This document shows, piece after piece, positions 1-11,200 of a stretch of 64,000 nucleotides of DNA (the first letter of the stretch is position 1; every line of letters begins with the position of its first letter). Origin of the DNA: Athripsodes cinereus (Eukaryota; Arthropoda; Insecta; Trichoptera; Leptoceridae); contig OX388314.1 of the NCBI GenBank assembly GCA_947579605.1, positions 7,812,001 to 7,876,000 of the forward strand, given 5' to 3'. A model generated the notes under the pieces. The model had not been told where the DNA came from. It saw nothing but the letters and a program-made list of their open reading frames with translations, and ran no database searches. Made by a program: the position numbers and the translations under genes.

Positions 1-140
1 CTTATTTTATGTGCTTCTCCAATTGTCAATCTTATTATTCCCTCTTTTACCACCTTTTCTAAGTAAAGGTGTAGCGGCGGTAGATTGAGCATTGCTTCTA
101 ATGAAGCTGTAGGAGTTGTATGTAGTGCTCCTGTTTTCTA
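1..140 (-). mobile_element. LINE fragment, I/R1-type ORF2 (junction before RNase H)
   Basis: Read on the minus strand, this edge is open and gives a peptide containing TGALHTTPTASLEAMLNLPP and then LHLYLEK. In retrotransposons of the I, R1 and LOA groups a motif of this kind lies between the reverse transcriptase and RNase H domains. The fragment continues out of the window. It ends near 140, where homology to the second copy of the duplicated segment (from about 10272) begins, so it is a separate insertion into intron 3 of the upstream gustatory receptor paralogue. The clade is inferred from this motif only. Confidence 0.55.
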
Positions 141-491
141 AGTGTTAGGAATAAAATAGAAATAAGTCATCCAGACTGAATGAAATAACTTGGAATAATA
201 AAGGCATTCCACCCCATTTATCTGTAGAAAGTGGAAAAAAAAAGAAACATATATTATCCTCATCAAACATTTAGAATCTTCAATTTAGCCCATACTGAAT
301 ACCTAAATTTTTATTGGTACAAATAGCATGACATGTAAATTCACTTTGTGGGGCTAGTTCACTCAATAGCTGACTTGTGAAAGAGAGTTTTATAGATCAA
401 TTTTTTTTTACACTTTTTAATATTTATAAAAATAATTGAAAAAAATATATCAACCAAATTGTACTAATAATTAATATGTTTTCCAATCTAG

Positions 492-655
492 AATCTTCTT
501 CAGATAGCCAGAAGTTGGAGGCGTGGTCCCAATTGATGGTTAGAAGATCACCACAGTTTACAGCCTGCAAATTATTTCCTATTGACTATCAACTCCTGGT
601 GACCATTGTGGGAACGGTTGTAACATATTTCATTATCATTGTTCAAATCAAATGA
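492..655 (+). CDS. Gustatory receptor paralogue, last exon (partial gene)
   Basis: A splice acceptor (ttccaatctag) is followed by 164 bp encoding the last 53 residues of a gustatory receptor, entered in phase 1 and ending at TGA 653-655. It contains the seventh membrane segment and the C-terminal Gr signature (TYFIIIVQIK). The exon and its immediate flanks are identical to exon 4 of the complete Gr gene (11892-12055), while the intron upstream differs by several indels. Earlier exons must lie left of the window. The exon is intact, so the upstream paralogue may be functional; this cannot be shown here. Confidence 0.8.
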
Positions 656-878
656 ATCTGCATTCTTATTGAAAAAGTTGAGAGTTATACAGAGTAGTTT
701 CATAGACCAACAGCTTGAAAATTTTCAAATTGCCTTTTGAATTCACTATCAAAATATTCTATGAATTAAATACTACTTGAGTTTGAAACACGTCCTTGAG
801 AATTTGATCCACGTGATCAAGTCAGCTAGTTCTCGGATGCCTGTGTTTCCTTACACCTCTTCTTTCAGACAAGTATAT

Positions 879-1135
879 CGTCGTTGCATATTCAAAAAGG
901 GACATGTGAATTCATAAATGTTTTGACATTTCCAGAATAAACTGCTCATAATGACATCATAACCATTTTATAAAGTGATTCTTAGTATCAAATATTAAAA
1001 TTCAATACTTAAAGAATAATATCACATGGCAATAGAAAGTATAAACTACAATTTTAATGCCTTAATGAACAGTTTTAAAAGAGTATGCCCAAATAAAAAT
1101 GTGTGCACATGTCTCTTTTTGAATATGTAACGACG
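879..1135. mobile_element. 257-bp MITE with ~30-bp inverted repeats
   Basis: The ends form an imperfect terminal inverted repeat beginning cgtcgttgcatattcaaaa on the left, with the matching reverse complement at 1105-1135. The block is absent from the paralogous copy, where the flanks join at about 12441 (aagtatattctctttg). Flanking bases are tat on the left and aat on the right, so a short target duplication is possible but not clean. Superfamily is not assigned. Interior has no coding capacity. Confidence 0.65.
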
Positions 1136-1471
1136 AATTCCCTTTGTCATCCTTTCACCTTCCATTCATTCCAGATGTCCAAACCATCACAATTTATTTA
1201 CACGCATTATTTCCACAACACTCCTCTTGCTTCCGCCCATTTACCTAATATCCTCATTCCTCACTCTATCACGCAACGTTTAATTATATTATAGATATAT
1301 TTAGTAACCAATGAGTATATAATAATATACTTATTTGATTAAAAGTGGTAATTAAATATGGACTAAAAATAAGAATGTGTCATTACATTTTTTTCTCTCT
1401 TTTAAATGGTTGGCTGGATGACATTGCTCTGCAACAAGTCTGCCATTCGACCGAACACTGTTTGTATTTTG

Positions 1472-1866
1472 TAGTGATGTAACGACAATTCGCATTTGCG
1501 AATATTCGCATTATTTCAAAGTATTCGCATTCGCAAAAATATATGCAAATGTTTTGCGAATATTATTTTGGTAATAAAGTATCAGTAATTCGGTAAAAGT
1601 ACCGAATACTTTCTCGGTACATTGTGGAAAAAGGTACTGCAAGAAAATATTCTTTAAGAAAAGTGAGGAGTTTTGAAATATTTCAAATTCCTATACCATT
1701 TTGAAAATTCGGCGATGGGGGGATAGAAATTTTAATGTTTGAGCAATATTGTAGAAATTTAAGCAAGTCAATATTCGCTATTCGCATTTGCATTCGCGAA
1801 TGTCGGCAGCAAATATTCGTATTCGCATTCGCGAATATCGAAAATCACACATTCGTTACATCACTA
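1472..1866. mobile_element. hAT-type MITE, 395 bp, 8-bp target duplication
   Basis: Ends are TAGTGATGTAACGA and its exact reverse complement. They are flanked by the direct repeat GTATTTTG at 1464-1471 and 1867-1874. The paralogous copy carries a single GTATTTTG at 12737-12744, which is the precise empty site. An 8-bp duplication with short TIRs is the hAT superfamily hallmark. Inside each end are many copies of the palindromic motif attcgcgaat/attcgcat, probably subterminal transposase-binding repeats. No transposase is encoded. Confidence 0.9.
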
Positions 1867-2038
1867 GTATTTTGTGTAAATATTGTATTTTTATTTGATC
1901 TGTCAATAAAATTTTATAATTAATGTTACTATAATGTGAATAAAAATAAGTTTTTAATTGGTAATCAAATTGTTTAATAACATCAAAACAATAATGGTAA
2001 AGATTATAATATAAATAAATTCAAACAGTTTCAATGAA

Positions 2039-2207
2039 TTAAGACGGCTTAAACCATTTAGGAACTTTGGTATCTTTTGCTTTTGATGGCCCAGGTACTG
2101 AGAATGGTTCCGATCTTGTCTGTTTTTTGGCTTCACTGGATTTGTTTGACAAAGAATTAGATTTGTTGTTTTCTGACGGTGATAAAACTTTGGTGTTGTT
2201 TATCCCC
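2039..2207 (-). pseudogene. TUG exon 8 copy (duplicated fragment)
   Basis: This is a 169-bp duplicate of the last TUG coding exon (12867-13035). The acceptor, reading frame and stop are intact. I see only two differences from the true exon, both synonymous (the Pro codon before the final Ser, and one Ser codon). It ends in the conserved TUG C-terminus KVPKWFKPS. Without exons 1-6 and with a damaged exon 7 next to it, it cannot make TUG. It could only be used by trans- or exon-skipping splicing from another gene, for which there is no evidence. Confidence 0.85.
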
Positions 2208-2914
2208 CTACAAATAATGCAACAATAAATAAATAAACATTATCATATGAGGCATTAGTGAATATCTCTGATCACCCAATTGAATATATTATTTATATTG
2301 ATGTGTTTTATTTGAAATAACTGTGTGAAAGTACATTTTAATGAATTTAAAATAAAAATACAACATTGTTCAATCACAGGCCTTTTGGGTCAACACCCAT
2401 CATCAGTGAGTTTTTATTAGAAAACTATTGTATATGGTGCCTGTTGTAATTCTGTGAAAATCATGGATATCTGTGATAGACAATGACTATTACACAAAAA
2501 AAACAAAAGAATTCATTTTTAAACTCAAACATTCATATTAAAGGAATTTTGAATTTGAATTTAAAACCGCTTTAACTCGTTTTGAATAGCCGAATCCGCA
2601 CTGCTCGGCGAAAGCAGCTAATAAATGGCTCTGTTTCACTTTTCTTTTTTTCCTTTGATATAAGTAAAAAAGGAGAAGGAAAATAAATTATTTTCTGTCT
2701 CATATCTTTCCTACATAGACAGTAAAAAAAAAAGAAATATAGAACCATTTGTTCGCTGTGTTCGCTGAACAGTATCAATTTAAATAACAGGACGCAATTG
2801 AAGTTATAATGCACATATGTAAGTAAAGGTACCTAATTGAATTTTAGATTTCATAGAATAAAATTAATAAGCCTGTCACTCGGTAGTGTAATATTTTCAA
2901 CAATTGACTAGACA

Positions 2915-3085
2915 CTTCAGGTGAAGTAAGTTTATCCAATATATCTTTCTTCAAATACCGTCGACTGGTGATTGAAGATAATTCCGATTCATCCACACAA
3001 GGACTAAAATGGATCAATGCAGATGGCACACATTTAGCTTCTATAAATCTAGTTTCAGGACTTATTTGTTTTGGTGGCGTCACAT
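2915..3085 (-). pseudogene. TUG exon 7 copy, splice sites lost
   Basis: This is a 171-bp relic of TUG exon 7 (13790-13991), part of the UBX domain (TPPKQ, ALIHF, CVDESELSSITSRRYLKKDI). Compared with the true exon, the acceptor AG has become AC (g at 3086 on the + strand). Three bases near cctgaaacta are missing. The 3' end of the exon, together with its donor, is removed by a deletion ending around 2911-2915. It is therefore a dead exon. Confidence 0.85.
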
Positions 3086-3472
3086 GTGAAAAATATTGTT
3101 TTTGTCATCATCACTATTTTGTAAGAATACTTATATCTATGTTTGTACAGATTTATAGATTTATATGAATTATTATAGCTTGTAAGTTTTCTAGATGCTT
3201 GCGAATACCGGAACTTGTAGAGACTTCTAAAGCAAGTGGTTTACGAATGAACATAAATGTCTGTGAAATGAAAAAAGCACTTTTTCTAATGCCAGTTGGT
3301 ATACATGCATATTTCGCATTTGGATTGTTGGGCTGAATAACCTAATCAATGTCATATATTTTAAGGCTATGCCTAAAATCTTGCACTCTGTCATAATTTG
3401 AATCTTTATATGGAAATATAGTTTAACTCAGAATTAACACCGCAGTTAATCAACACATAATTGAATAAAATA

Positions 3473-3665
3473 ACTACCACTACGACTATTAATGCATCAC
3501 GGCATATCCCGCAAGGGGTAACCAGCAGACCAGCAGCATGCAACAAACATGTAAGCTGTCCTCTTCATGTCAACAAAACATTAAAACATTCAGGATGGGT
3601 GGCAAACCTAATCGCTGAATTTAATATGTAAAATTTCTATATACACGCTTTTATCAACTGTTATT
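3473..3665 (-). repeat. Short repeat family A, copy 1
   Basis: First of at least twelve copies in the window. The sense strand is taken here as the one ending in a (TAG)n tract. The family core reads, on the opposite strand, cacggcatatcccacaag, then gtagccagcagaccagctgc, then aagctgtcctctccatg, then acattcaggatgggtggcaa. This copy begins exactly where homology between the two segmental-duplication copies stops. It does not match any coding domain; see the family finding. Confidence 0.75.
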
Positions 3666-5275
3666 TTTATAATTTTAGATTCCTTTAGTGTCGTACAAAA
3701 GTATTGTGATTATGTTCACAAGCCGTGATTTTGTGTGCATGTTTAATAGTATTATTGGCTATTTAAATATTTATGGATATAATTGCTAGCATATGATTGT
3801 GTACATGAAAATATTATATAGAAAGCCTTAGTGAAGGGGTGAAAGAGTGTGTTGAAAACTTGACTAATAAGGAAAAAAAATTGCATTATTAGATGTTTTA
3901 TATATTTATTGTATAATATAACAAACCAAAACCTATAATAAAAGAATTTTGCTTACTTTTATGGTGTTTGGAAATATACCTTGATTTATAACTGTGTATG
4001 TCTGTTTATGTTCTTATTGCCAAGTGGCTGTAGGCAGAGGATAGAATCTCTTACCACCAATCTGCACTTTCACACCTTTTTCCACATAGATTCTTGTTAT
4101 GTTTTAAATAAAATACTTTGTATTAAATTATTACATTTGCACATAAAAAGCCAATATAAATGTCATCAAACTTATTTCTAAATAGTGATGAAATTTTCAA
4201 TTTGATGACTTGTATGAGCATTAAAATAATGTCTAGTATCTAAAACAATTATATTTAATAGTCAGTTATTGATTCAAAGTAGTATCTATGTACTGGTAGA
4301 GCTTTTTTGTTATTACATTTTATATTTCAATTTAGGAGAGTATAGAAGTAAAAAGTAGTATTATTTTTGTCTATCATTTTAGGTAAACAACAAAAAGCTC
4401 ATTACTATAAACATTAGTTTTATTTCTTATCTAAGAAAAACAAATTTTGGGAAAATTGGTAGCTGCATAAAGCAAAAGGAAAAAACAAACAATTATCAAA
4501 AATATTTTTCTCATTTTCTTATAATTAGTAATAGATAGGCGCAATATAAAAGCACAAATTTAAAAAAAAAATATACTTATATTTTGATCACCATGCTATG
4601 ATATTAAAAAAGCCATGTAGTTACTTAAATTTGTGAGATTTTTTACTCTCCTTTTTACATTCTTTCATTCTAGACTAAATAACATGGTATACATACTTAG
4701 TATTAAATGACTGAAATTTTATAATAATTACTACTACTACTGCTATACCATCATAGCATATCCCACAAGTTGCGTAGCCAGCAGACCAGTTGCATATAAT
4801 AAACATGCAAGCTGTCCTATCCATTCCAATATAAAATCAAGACATTCAGGATGGATGGCAAACCTCATTGCAAAATTTAATAAAATTTAATTTTTTCGAA
4901 CACCTTCATTTTACAGGACACATGAAAACTTGCAGAGAAGAGTGGGAAACCAATTCTTTACCGGGTTACTCCACGGGATAATAACAATTAAAATTGTAAA
5001 TCATGGCTTACATAGTTCTTCTTTATCTGGTGACTACATTAATTTGAAAAATAAAAAAAATATGTTAATTAATTATACCTTGTGTCACCCCTCAAATGAT
5101 AAGTTTATTATTGTTTGTGGTAATTATTTCATTAACAAACATTTTGTGTTATCGTGCATGCTAATTTACATTTCCCCGAGTGGTAACATAATTTACTTTT
5201 TACCTGTGAATAAAGTAAGATCATTATAATTATCAGTTGTTCTACTGATGCACAAGTGAAAGGTTATGTGCTAAA
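3666..5275. other. Region upstream of the Gr gene
   Basis: AT-rich sequence with no coding signal that I trust. It holds a second family-A repeat (4728-4965) and ends at the Gr start codon. The Gr promoter should lie in the last few hundred bases, but I could not pick a convincing core promoter. Confidence 0.5.
4728..4965 (-). repeat. Short repeat family A, copy 2 (near full length)
   Basis: Begins with a (TAC)n tract and the core atagcatatcccacaag, continues through the aagctgtcctatccat and acattcaggatggatggcaa blocks, and ends with a tcgaacacctt...ttttacaggacac...gagaagagtggga block that marks the far end of the family. This gives an approximate full length of 240-265 bp. Confidence 0.75.
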
Positions 5276-8200
5276 ATGGCTAATAATAATATTTACCAAA
5301 TTACATTAAAAAATGATTATCCAAAAATAAAATTACAAAATTTTCTGATGTCTGATTACACCAAAGAAAAAAATAAATCTGAAGCTAAAACTATAGCTGA
5401 CCAAACAATTCCTTTGAAACCACTGTATTTTATTATGAGACTTGTGTCAATTGATCCTTCAGAGACTAACTTGATTGTAAGGAAATCTCGTGGTGTACTC
5501 TTAACAGCGTTCTTATTGTGCGCTTCATACTGGTCCATAGTTGATCGATTTAAATATGTTTACATCCACATATCAAATGTCGTTCTTATAACAGATATGT
5601 TTGGAATGATATCATACGGAGTAGTCTGTATTTACAACATACTCACAGTATCATTTAGTAAGATTGATAGTTGTAACAATGCTAAATTAAAATGTGCAAT
5701 CATAGACAATCTACTTGGAGTAGATGGATGTGTTTTGAGAAAGATTCAGAAAGAGTGGATCCTTAAATTTGTTGTGATTATGATCATAATTGTGATTGCA
5801 ATATCCGCTTATGACTTTATTACCTGGACCACGTCTTTTGACACAGATCACTCGATTCCGTATATAATTAATTATTATTTTGATTTTGTTAATGCATTGG
5901 CAATATGTTACTTTGTTGTTCAGCTGAAAATGTTGTGGGGAAGGTTTTATATATTAAATGGACATTTAGAAACTTACTCAGAAATGATAAGCAAACATAA
6001 TCATATGAAATGTCAGGAGACATCGGGAATAATGAGTTGGGTTGTGAGTATTGACAAGTATTCCAAAGTGAGTCATGAATCTTTTAAGATGTTTGGTTGC
6101 TCCATTGATAATCTGATTAAAGTTTATTTGTTGGCTTGTGATTTGGCTGACATATATAATTCTTATTTTGGCGTTCAGGTAAAAATTGTACTATGTTTCA
6201 AATAAATTAATAATTCCATTGGTGTATGTAAAAGTAAAAACCTTTGAGATACATTTTATGCAATAAAATATTATAAATGATCCATTGTGAAACTTATATA
6301 AGTGAATTTGTTTGGTGAAATGAAATAATAAAAATAAGTTTACACTTTATTGCATAAAATAATAGAGGCTTTATTTTATCTACATAAATAAATGTATGTG
6401 TTTTTATTTTGTAGATCCTATTATCTGCACTGTCAAGTATCGTTTCTATATTAAGATCTCTTCGAGTAACAGTTATGTTTCTTCAGGGCGAAGCTGTGAG
6501 TATTATACTGTGAAACAATATGTGTGAGATTATTTCATCATCAAATTAATAATATTGAATGTTTAATACATTAAGTTTTGCAACTTATTACCTTCTATTA
6601 ATTTATTTATTCTTTTTTCTCACCATCATTATATAATAGTGTTAACAAAACAATATAAAATTTAAAATACTAGGACGATATGCAGTGGTGAAATTATCAC
6701 TATCAAATGATTTCTTCCATCTAACCACCTTTTGCGGAACACTAGAAAAAGAGTTCTTTTCAATTGTGAAAAAAGTTTTTATTTCTGGGATTCCAGACAT
6801 AAATTAAAAATGAAAAATTCTCACTTATTTATGAAAACAAAGATTATCTACGAATTATAAAAATCAATTCAGCTATATCCACATTTGGTCAATTTAGTAA
6901 CAATCAAATGATTGAGTATGATTTCATTCATTCATTCAACGCTCCTCTCGGGAGCACAGGGCAGAAACCAGCCTCCTCCATTCAGAGCGTCTCTGTGCCA
7001 ATTGCGTCACCTCTTTCACGACATTCCTTGCGCTCTGATATCGTTGTCATAGGAACGGTGTATTGTGAAAGAGGGACGCCCGGGCCGACGGAACCCCTGT
7101 GAACGGAAGAACAGTGCTCTTTTTGGCCAACTATCATTAGGCATTCTCAAAACATGTCCCAGACAGGACCATCGTCTCTCCTGTATTACGGAGATTACAG
7201 GTCTCTGCTGGGTGCGCCGGCGCACAGCATCATTTGTAACATGTTCATACCATTTGACATCCAAAATCCTTCTAAGACACTTGTTTTCAAAGCTTAGTAT
7301 CTTCCGCTCTTCAGCCTTGGTTAAGTGCCAGACTCACAGCCATATAGAAGGATTGGGATGATGCACGCATTGAACAAGCGACATTTTGTCCTGATGCTGA
7401 GTCCAGACACCTTCAAAACTTTATTCATGTTATTGAAAGCCCTGCGAGCTGCTCCTATGCGGATTGGAATTTCCAACCGGAGATCACCCTCTGGCGTTAA
7501 GGTTGCTCCCAGGTACCTGAATTTGCTAACCTGAGATATTTGGGAATTACCAACCATTAGTGGGGTGTGAGTACTCGTGCATGTACTATTTCATATGTAG
7601 TCCGTTTTACCAGCGCTGATACGAAGGCCAAGGCGTAAGGAATTTTCATAAAGAGCATTAGCGTTGCACTGTAATCCGTCCAAAGATGTATCAAAAAGGG
7701 CTAGATCATCCGCATATTCAAGATCGTGCAGCACTCCCACAGACATCTCACTGTTTTCATGCTGTGATAGAGGCACACCGCCAGGGCCCAGAATAGATTT
7801 TCTGAGCAGGTAGTCCATAATTATGGCAAAGATAAAAGTTGCCAATACACAGCCCTGCCGGACTCCAGTGGTGATCCTGAAGGTGTCAGTTGGACCACTT
7901 GATGTTCTGACAGAACATTCAGAATCCATATGCAGAGCTTTGATCATGGTTACCACCTTGGGTGGGATGCCATACGCGGCCAGTATTTTCCATATGGTTG
8001 GTCTGTGGGGGCTGTCAAAAGCTTTTTCGTAGTCAATGAAGCAACATGCAAGCGGTGAGTTGAACTCTTGCGACTGTTGGAGTACGCATCTGGCACAGAA
8101 AATTGCGTCCGAACAGGACTTGCCAGGCACAAACCCGCATTGTTGCTTTCTCAGAGATGCCAACACTGGTTTTTGAATGGGACTCAATATGATTTGTGAG

Positions 8201-11200
8201 AGAACTTTACCGGGCACACTAAGTAGTGTGATGCCATGGTAATTTCCGCATTCCAGTGGGTTTCCCTTCTTGAAAAGTGTCACGATGGATCCATTTCTCC
8301 AATCTTTCGGGCAGAGCTCCTCATTCCACACCTTGTTAAAGAGATGGTACAGTGGGTGGATAAGCGCATCCATGCCATACTTAAGGAGCTCTGCGTGGAT
8401 TCCATCCTCACCTGGGGCCTTGTTGTTTTTTAGCCTTTTTAAAGCTGCCTTAATCTCCTCATATGTTGGGGGGGTTTCGGCTATCCCAGATACCTGTGGG
8501 ATATCTAGGTCGCCATCCTCATTGCCAATATCAAAAGGTGAGGAGGGGTCTGGTCGGTTTAGAATGAACTCAAAGTGTTCTTGCCATCTTCCTCTTACTA
8601 AATCAGGGGCAGAGATCAGGTTTCCACTGCTATCATTAATTTAGTAAGCAGCCTTATTCTGACCTCTTTCCCCTAATATGCGGGTAATTTCAAAGAGAGT
8701 CTTCAAATCATTCCTGGCCGCGGCAGTTTGTGCAAGCTGTATTTTGGCTTCGACATCACGTCGTCTGTCTTTGCGCACAGAGTGCTTTACCAGGCGGTCT
8801 AGCTCTCTGTATGAATTTCTTAGGGCCTCCAGTTTGGTAGGGGACTTTTCAGCATCTCTGAGTATCTTGACTTTTTGGCGATCTTGAATATATGAGTATG
8901 ATTTAAGTATCGGTATTAACCCTTTTAGTGCCATTGTTTTTTTCTCACGTATACTTAAAAATGCCAAAGAAAACCGTAGTTTATGATGTCATTTACCCTT
9001 ATCTCGAAAAAGAAATGTATCTTTTCCGAAAATTACCCGATTATCAAAATTCTTTCAGTGTTTCCTTCAAGAAACCTCAAAGATGGATATTCAAAGTAAA
9101 AAAAATGATGGAAAAAATATTGTGGAAGAAAATTATTACAAAAATAAAAATCCAAAAAAAAATTAAAATTTGCATATGTGCTTTTCCGCACAGACTCCAT
9201 GGGGCCCTTTTTTTGCAGAGGGCACAAATTAAGTCACTCTCACTCAAAGTAGCATCATGCGATTTGACAGGACCACAATGTCGCTTCTACCATCACTTTC
9301 TTCACAACTTGAACTATGAGCAGTCTTATTTGAACTATTTTCAAATTCTGACTTTTTGGGTTAAATTTTTTTTTAACCGGGATCTTTTTCAAACTTTATT
9401 TAGCTTTTACCCATGTTGAACTTTATATATACAATACGAATTAAGTGAAAAAAATATTTTTGCGTGCATGTGACCTTCCCCGCTGCACGCCTATCACATA
9501 TTGATATCGGGAGCACCATCGCGCTCCTGGCATGTATACACAGGAGCGCGATGGCGCTCCTTGGCACTAAAAGGGTTGACAATTGGGTAACCTGCCATTT
9601 TAACAAAACATTTCAGATTATTCCAGTAAAGACATAGCAAAGATTTTATTTATTTATTTTTATTTATTTATTTTATTTACAAAAACAGTTTTTAAAAGAT
9701 AAGTCACTAATGTCTACCTAACTGGGCATGAGCCCGTACCAAGGTAAACTGATTTATACAAATTATATTTCCAAAGTAGCAATGCAGTATTTATACTCAA
9801 TTTTGTTAATGGCTAAATGTTTTAGGGTCTGAGTAGTGATGCCTCCTCTATCAACCCACTGGTTACCACTATCATGCAATCCATCTTTGCAATTGTTATA
9901 CTATTTCTTATCATATGCTCGTGTGACTTCACAACATCTGAAGCTAAGAGGACCTCTTTGATTCTGGATACTATTCTTTACAACACATGCATGGGTATGA
10001 AAAAATACAATAACCTATACTAAGTTGTCATGATTTTCAATGCCCTTTTTTTATACAACTACTATGTACTCAATGACTCAATGTTGATCTGAATGTTTGA
10101 TGAGGATAATATTTGTTTTTTTTCCAATTTTGTTCTGATAAATGGGGTGGAATGCTAAAGTTGACATTTTCAACCGACGGTACTTGGTGGAAATTCATGT
10201 TGAATTAATTATAAATAGAACACTTATTTATAGTATATCCACAATGCCTTTATTATTCCAAGCAATTTCATACCTAAGTGCTAGGAATAACATAGAAATT
10301 AGTAATCCAGACTGAATGAAATTATGTACCTACTTGGAATAATAAAGGCATTCCACCCCATTTATTTGTAGAAAATTGAAAAAAGAAACATATATTAGGT
10401 CCTTACATATGAAATTGGCGTTTCATATGGCAGAAATGAAAACGATTTTTTTTTATGAAACTATTTTTTTATTTAGTCAAAGTATGTACCATGGCTATCT
10501 ATGCACTTTTGCCATCTCGAAGGTAGTTCATTGATTCCTTTACTAAAAAAAGTGTGTGAACGAGAATCAATAAAATCTTTGAAGGCCGTTTGGACAGCCT
10601 CGTGAGAATTGAATTTTTTTCCTTGCATGAAGTTGTCCAAATTCCGAAAAAAATGGTAATCAGTTGGAGCAAGGTCCGGGGAGTATGGTGGGTGTCGAAG
10701 ACATTCCAGTCGCAGCTCCCGTAGTTTTGCGGTCGTCAAACGTGCCGTATGTGGTCGAGCGTTGTCCTGAAGCAGCAGTGGGCTAGATCGATTGACCAGT
10801 CTGGGTTGTTTAATGGCTAGCTTTTCCATCATCGTTTGCAATTGTTGACAATACACATCAGCCGTGATTGTTTGCCCAGATCTTAAGAAACTGTAATGGA
10901 TGACACCGGCACTAGTCCACCAGACACTTACCAGTACCTTTTTCTGAGTCAACTTTCGTTTCGGGCAGAATTTGGCTGGTTCACCTGGGTTCAACCATTG
11001 TGAAGAACGTTTCCGGTTGTCGTACAAGATCCATTTTTCATCACAAGTAACGATACGATTCAAAATGCCTTCATTATTGTGCCGGTTGAGAAGTGAAACG
11101 CAACACTCGACGCGTGTTTCTTTGTTTGCGTCGCTCAATTCATGCGGTACCCATTTTTCAAGTTTTTTCACTTTTCCAATTTGTTTCAAGTGAATCAAAA

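Larger units (their letters stand above)
139..3472. repeat. Segmental duplication, copy 1 (Gr last exon + TUG exons 7-8)
   Basis: This stretch aligns along its length with 10272-14373, in the same orientation and order: end of a Gr intron, Gr exon 4, the convergent intergenic region, TUG exon 8, an intron, TUG exon 7, then most of the next intron. Copy-specific differences are insertions. This copy has MITEs at 879-1135 and 1472-1866; the other has a mariner and a palindromic insertion. Homology stops at about 3472, just before the sequence matching TUG exon 6, where a short repeat copy begins. Together with the complete Gr gene further right this is a tandem duplication of a Gr-plus-TUG-3'-end unit. 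Confidence 0.9.

Noticed and set aside
1735..1923. Open frame within the attcgcgaat region
   Set aside because: It lies across the hAT MITE and its repeated palindromes; the peptide only reflects the repeat.
3473..3665. Hammerhead-like ribozyme in family A (cgatgag near gctgaat)
   Set aside because: The CUGAnGA and GAAA core boxes are not both present in correct spacing on either strand.
4930..5229. A 99-codon plus-strand frame upstream of the Gr gene
   Set aside because: Its first part runs through the distal end of a family-A repeat and the rest is hydrophobic AT-rich translation with no known motif.
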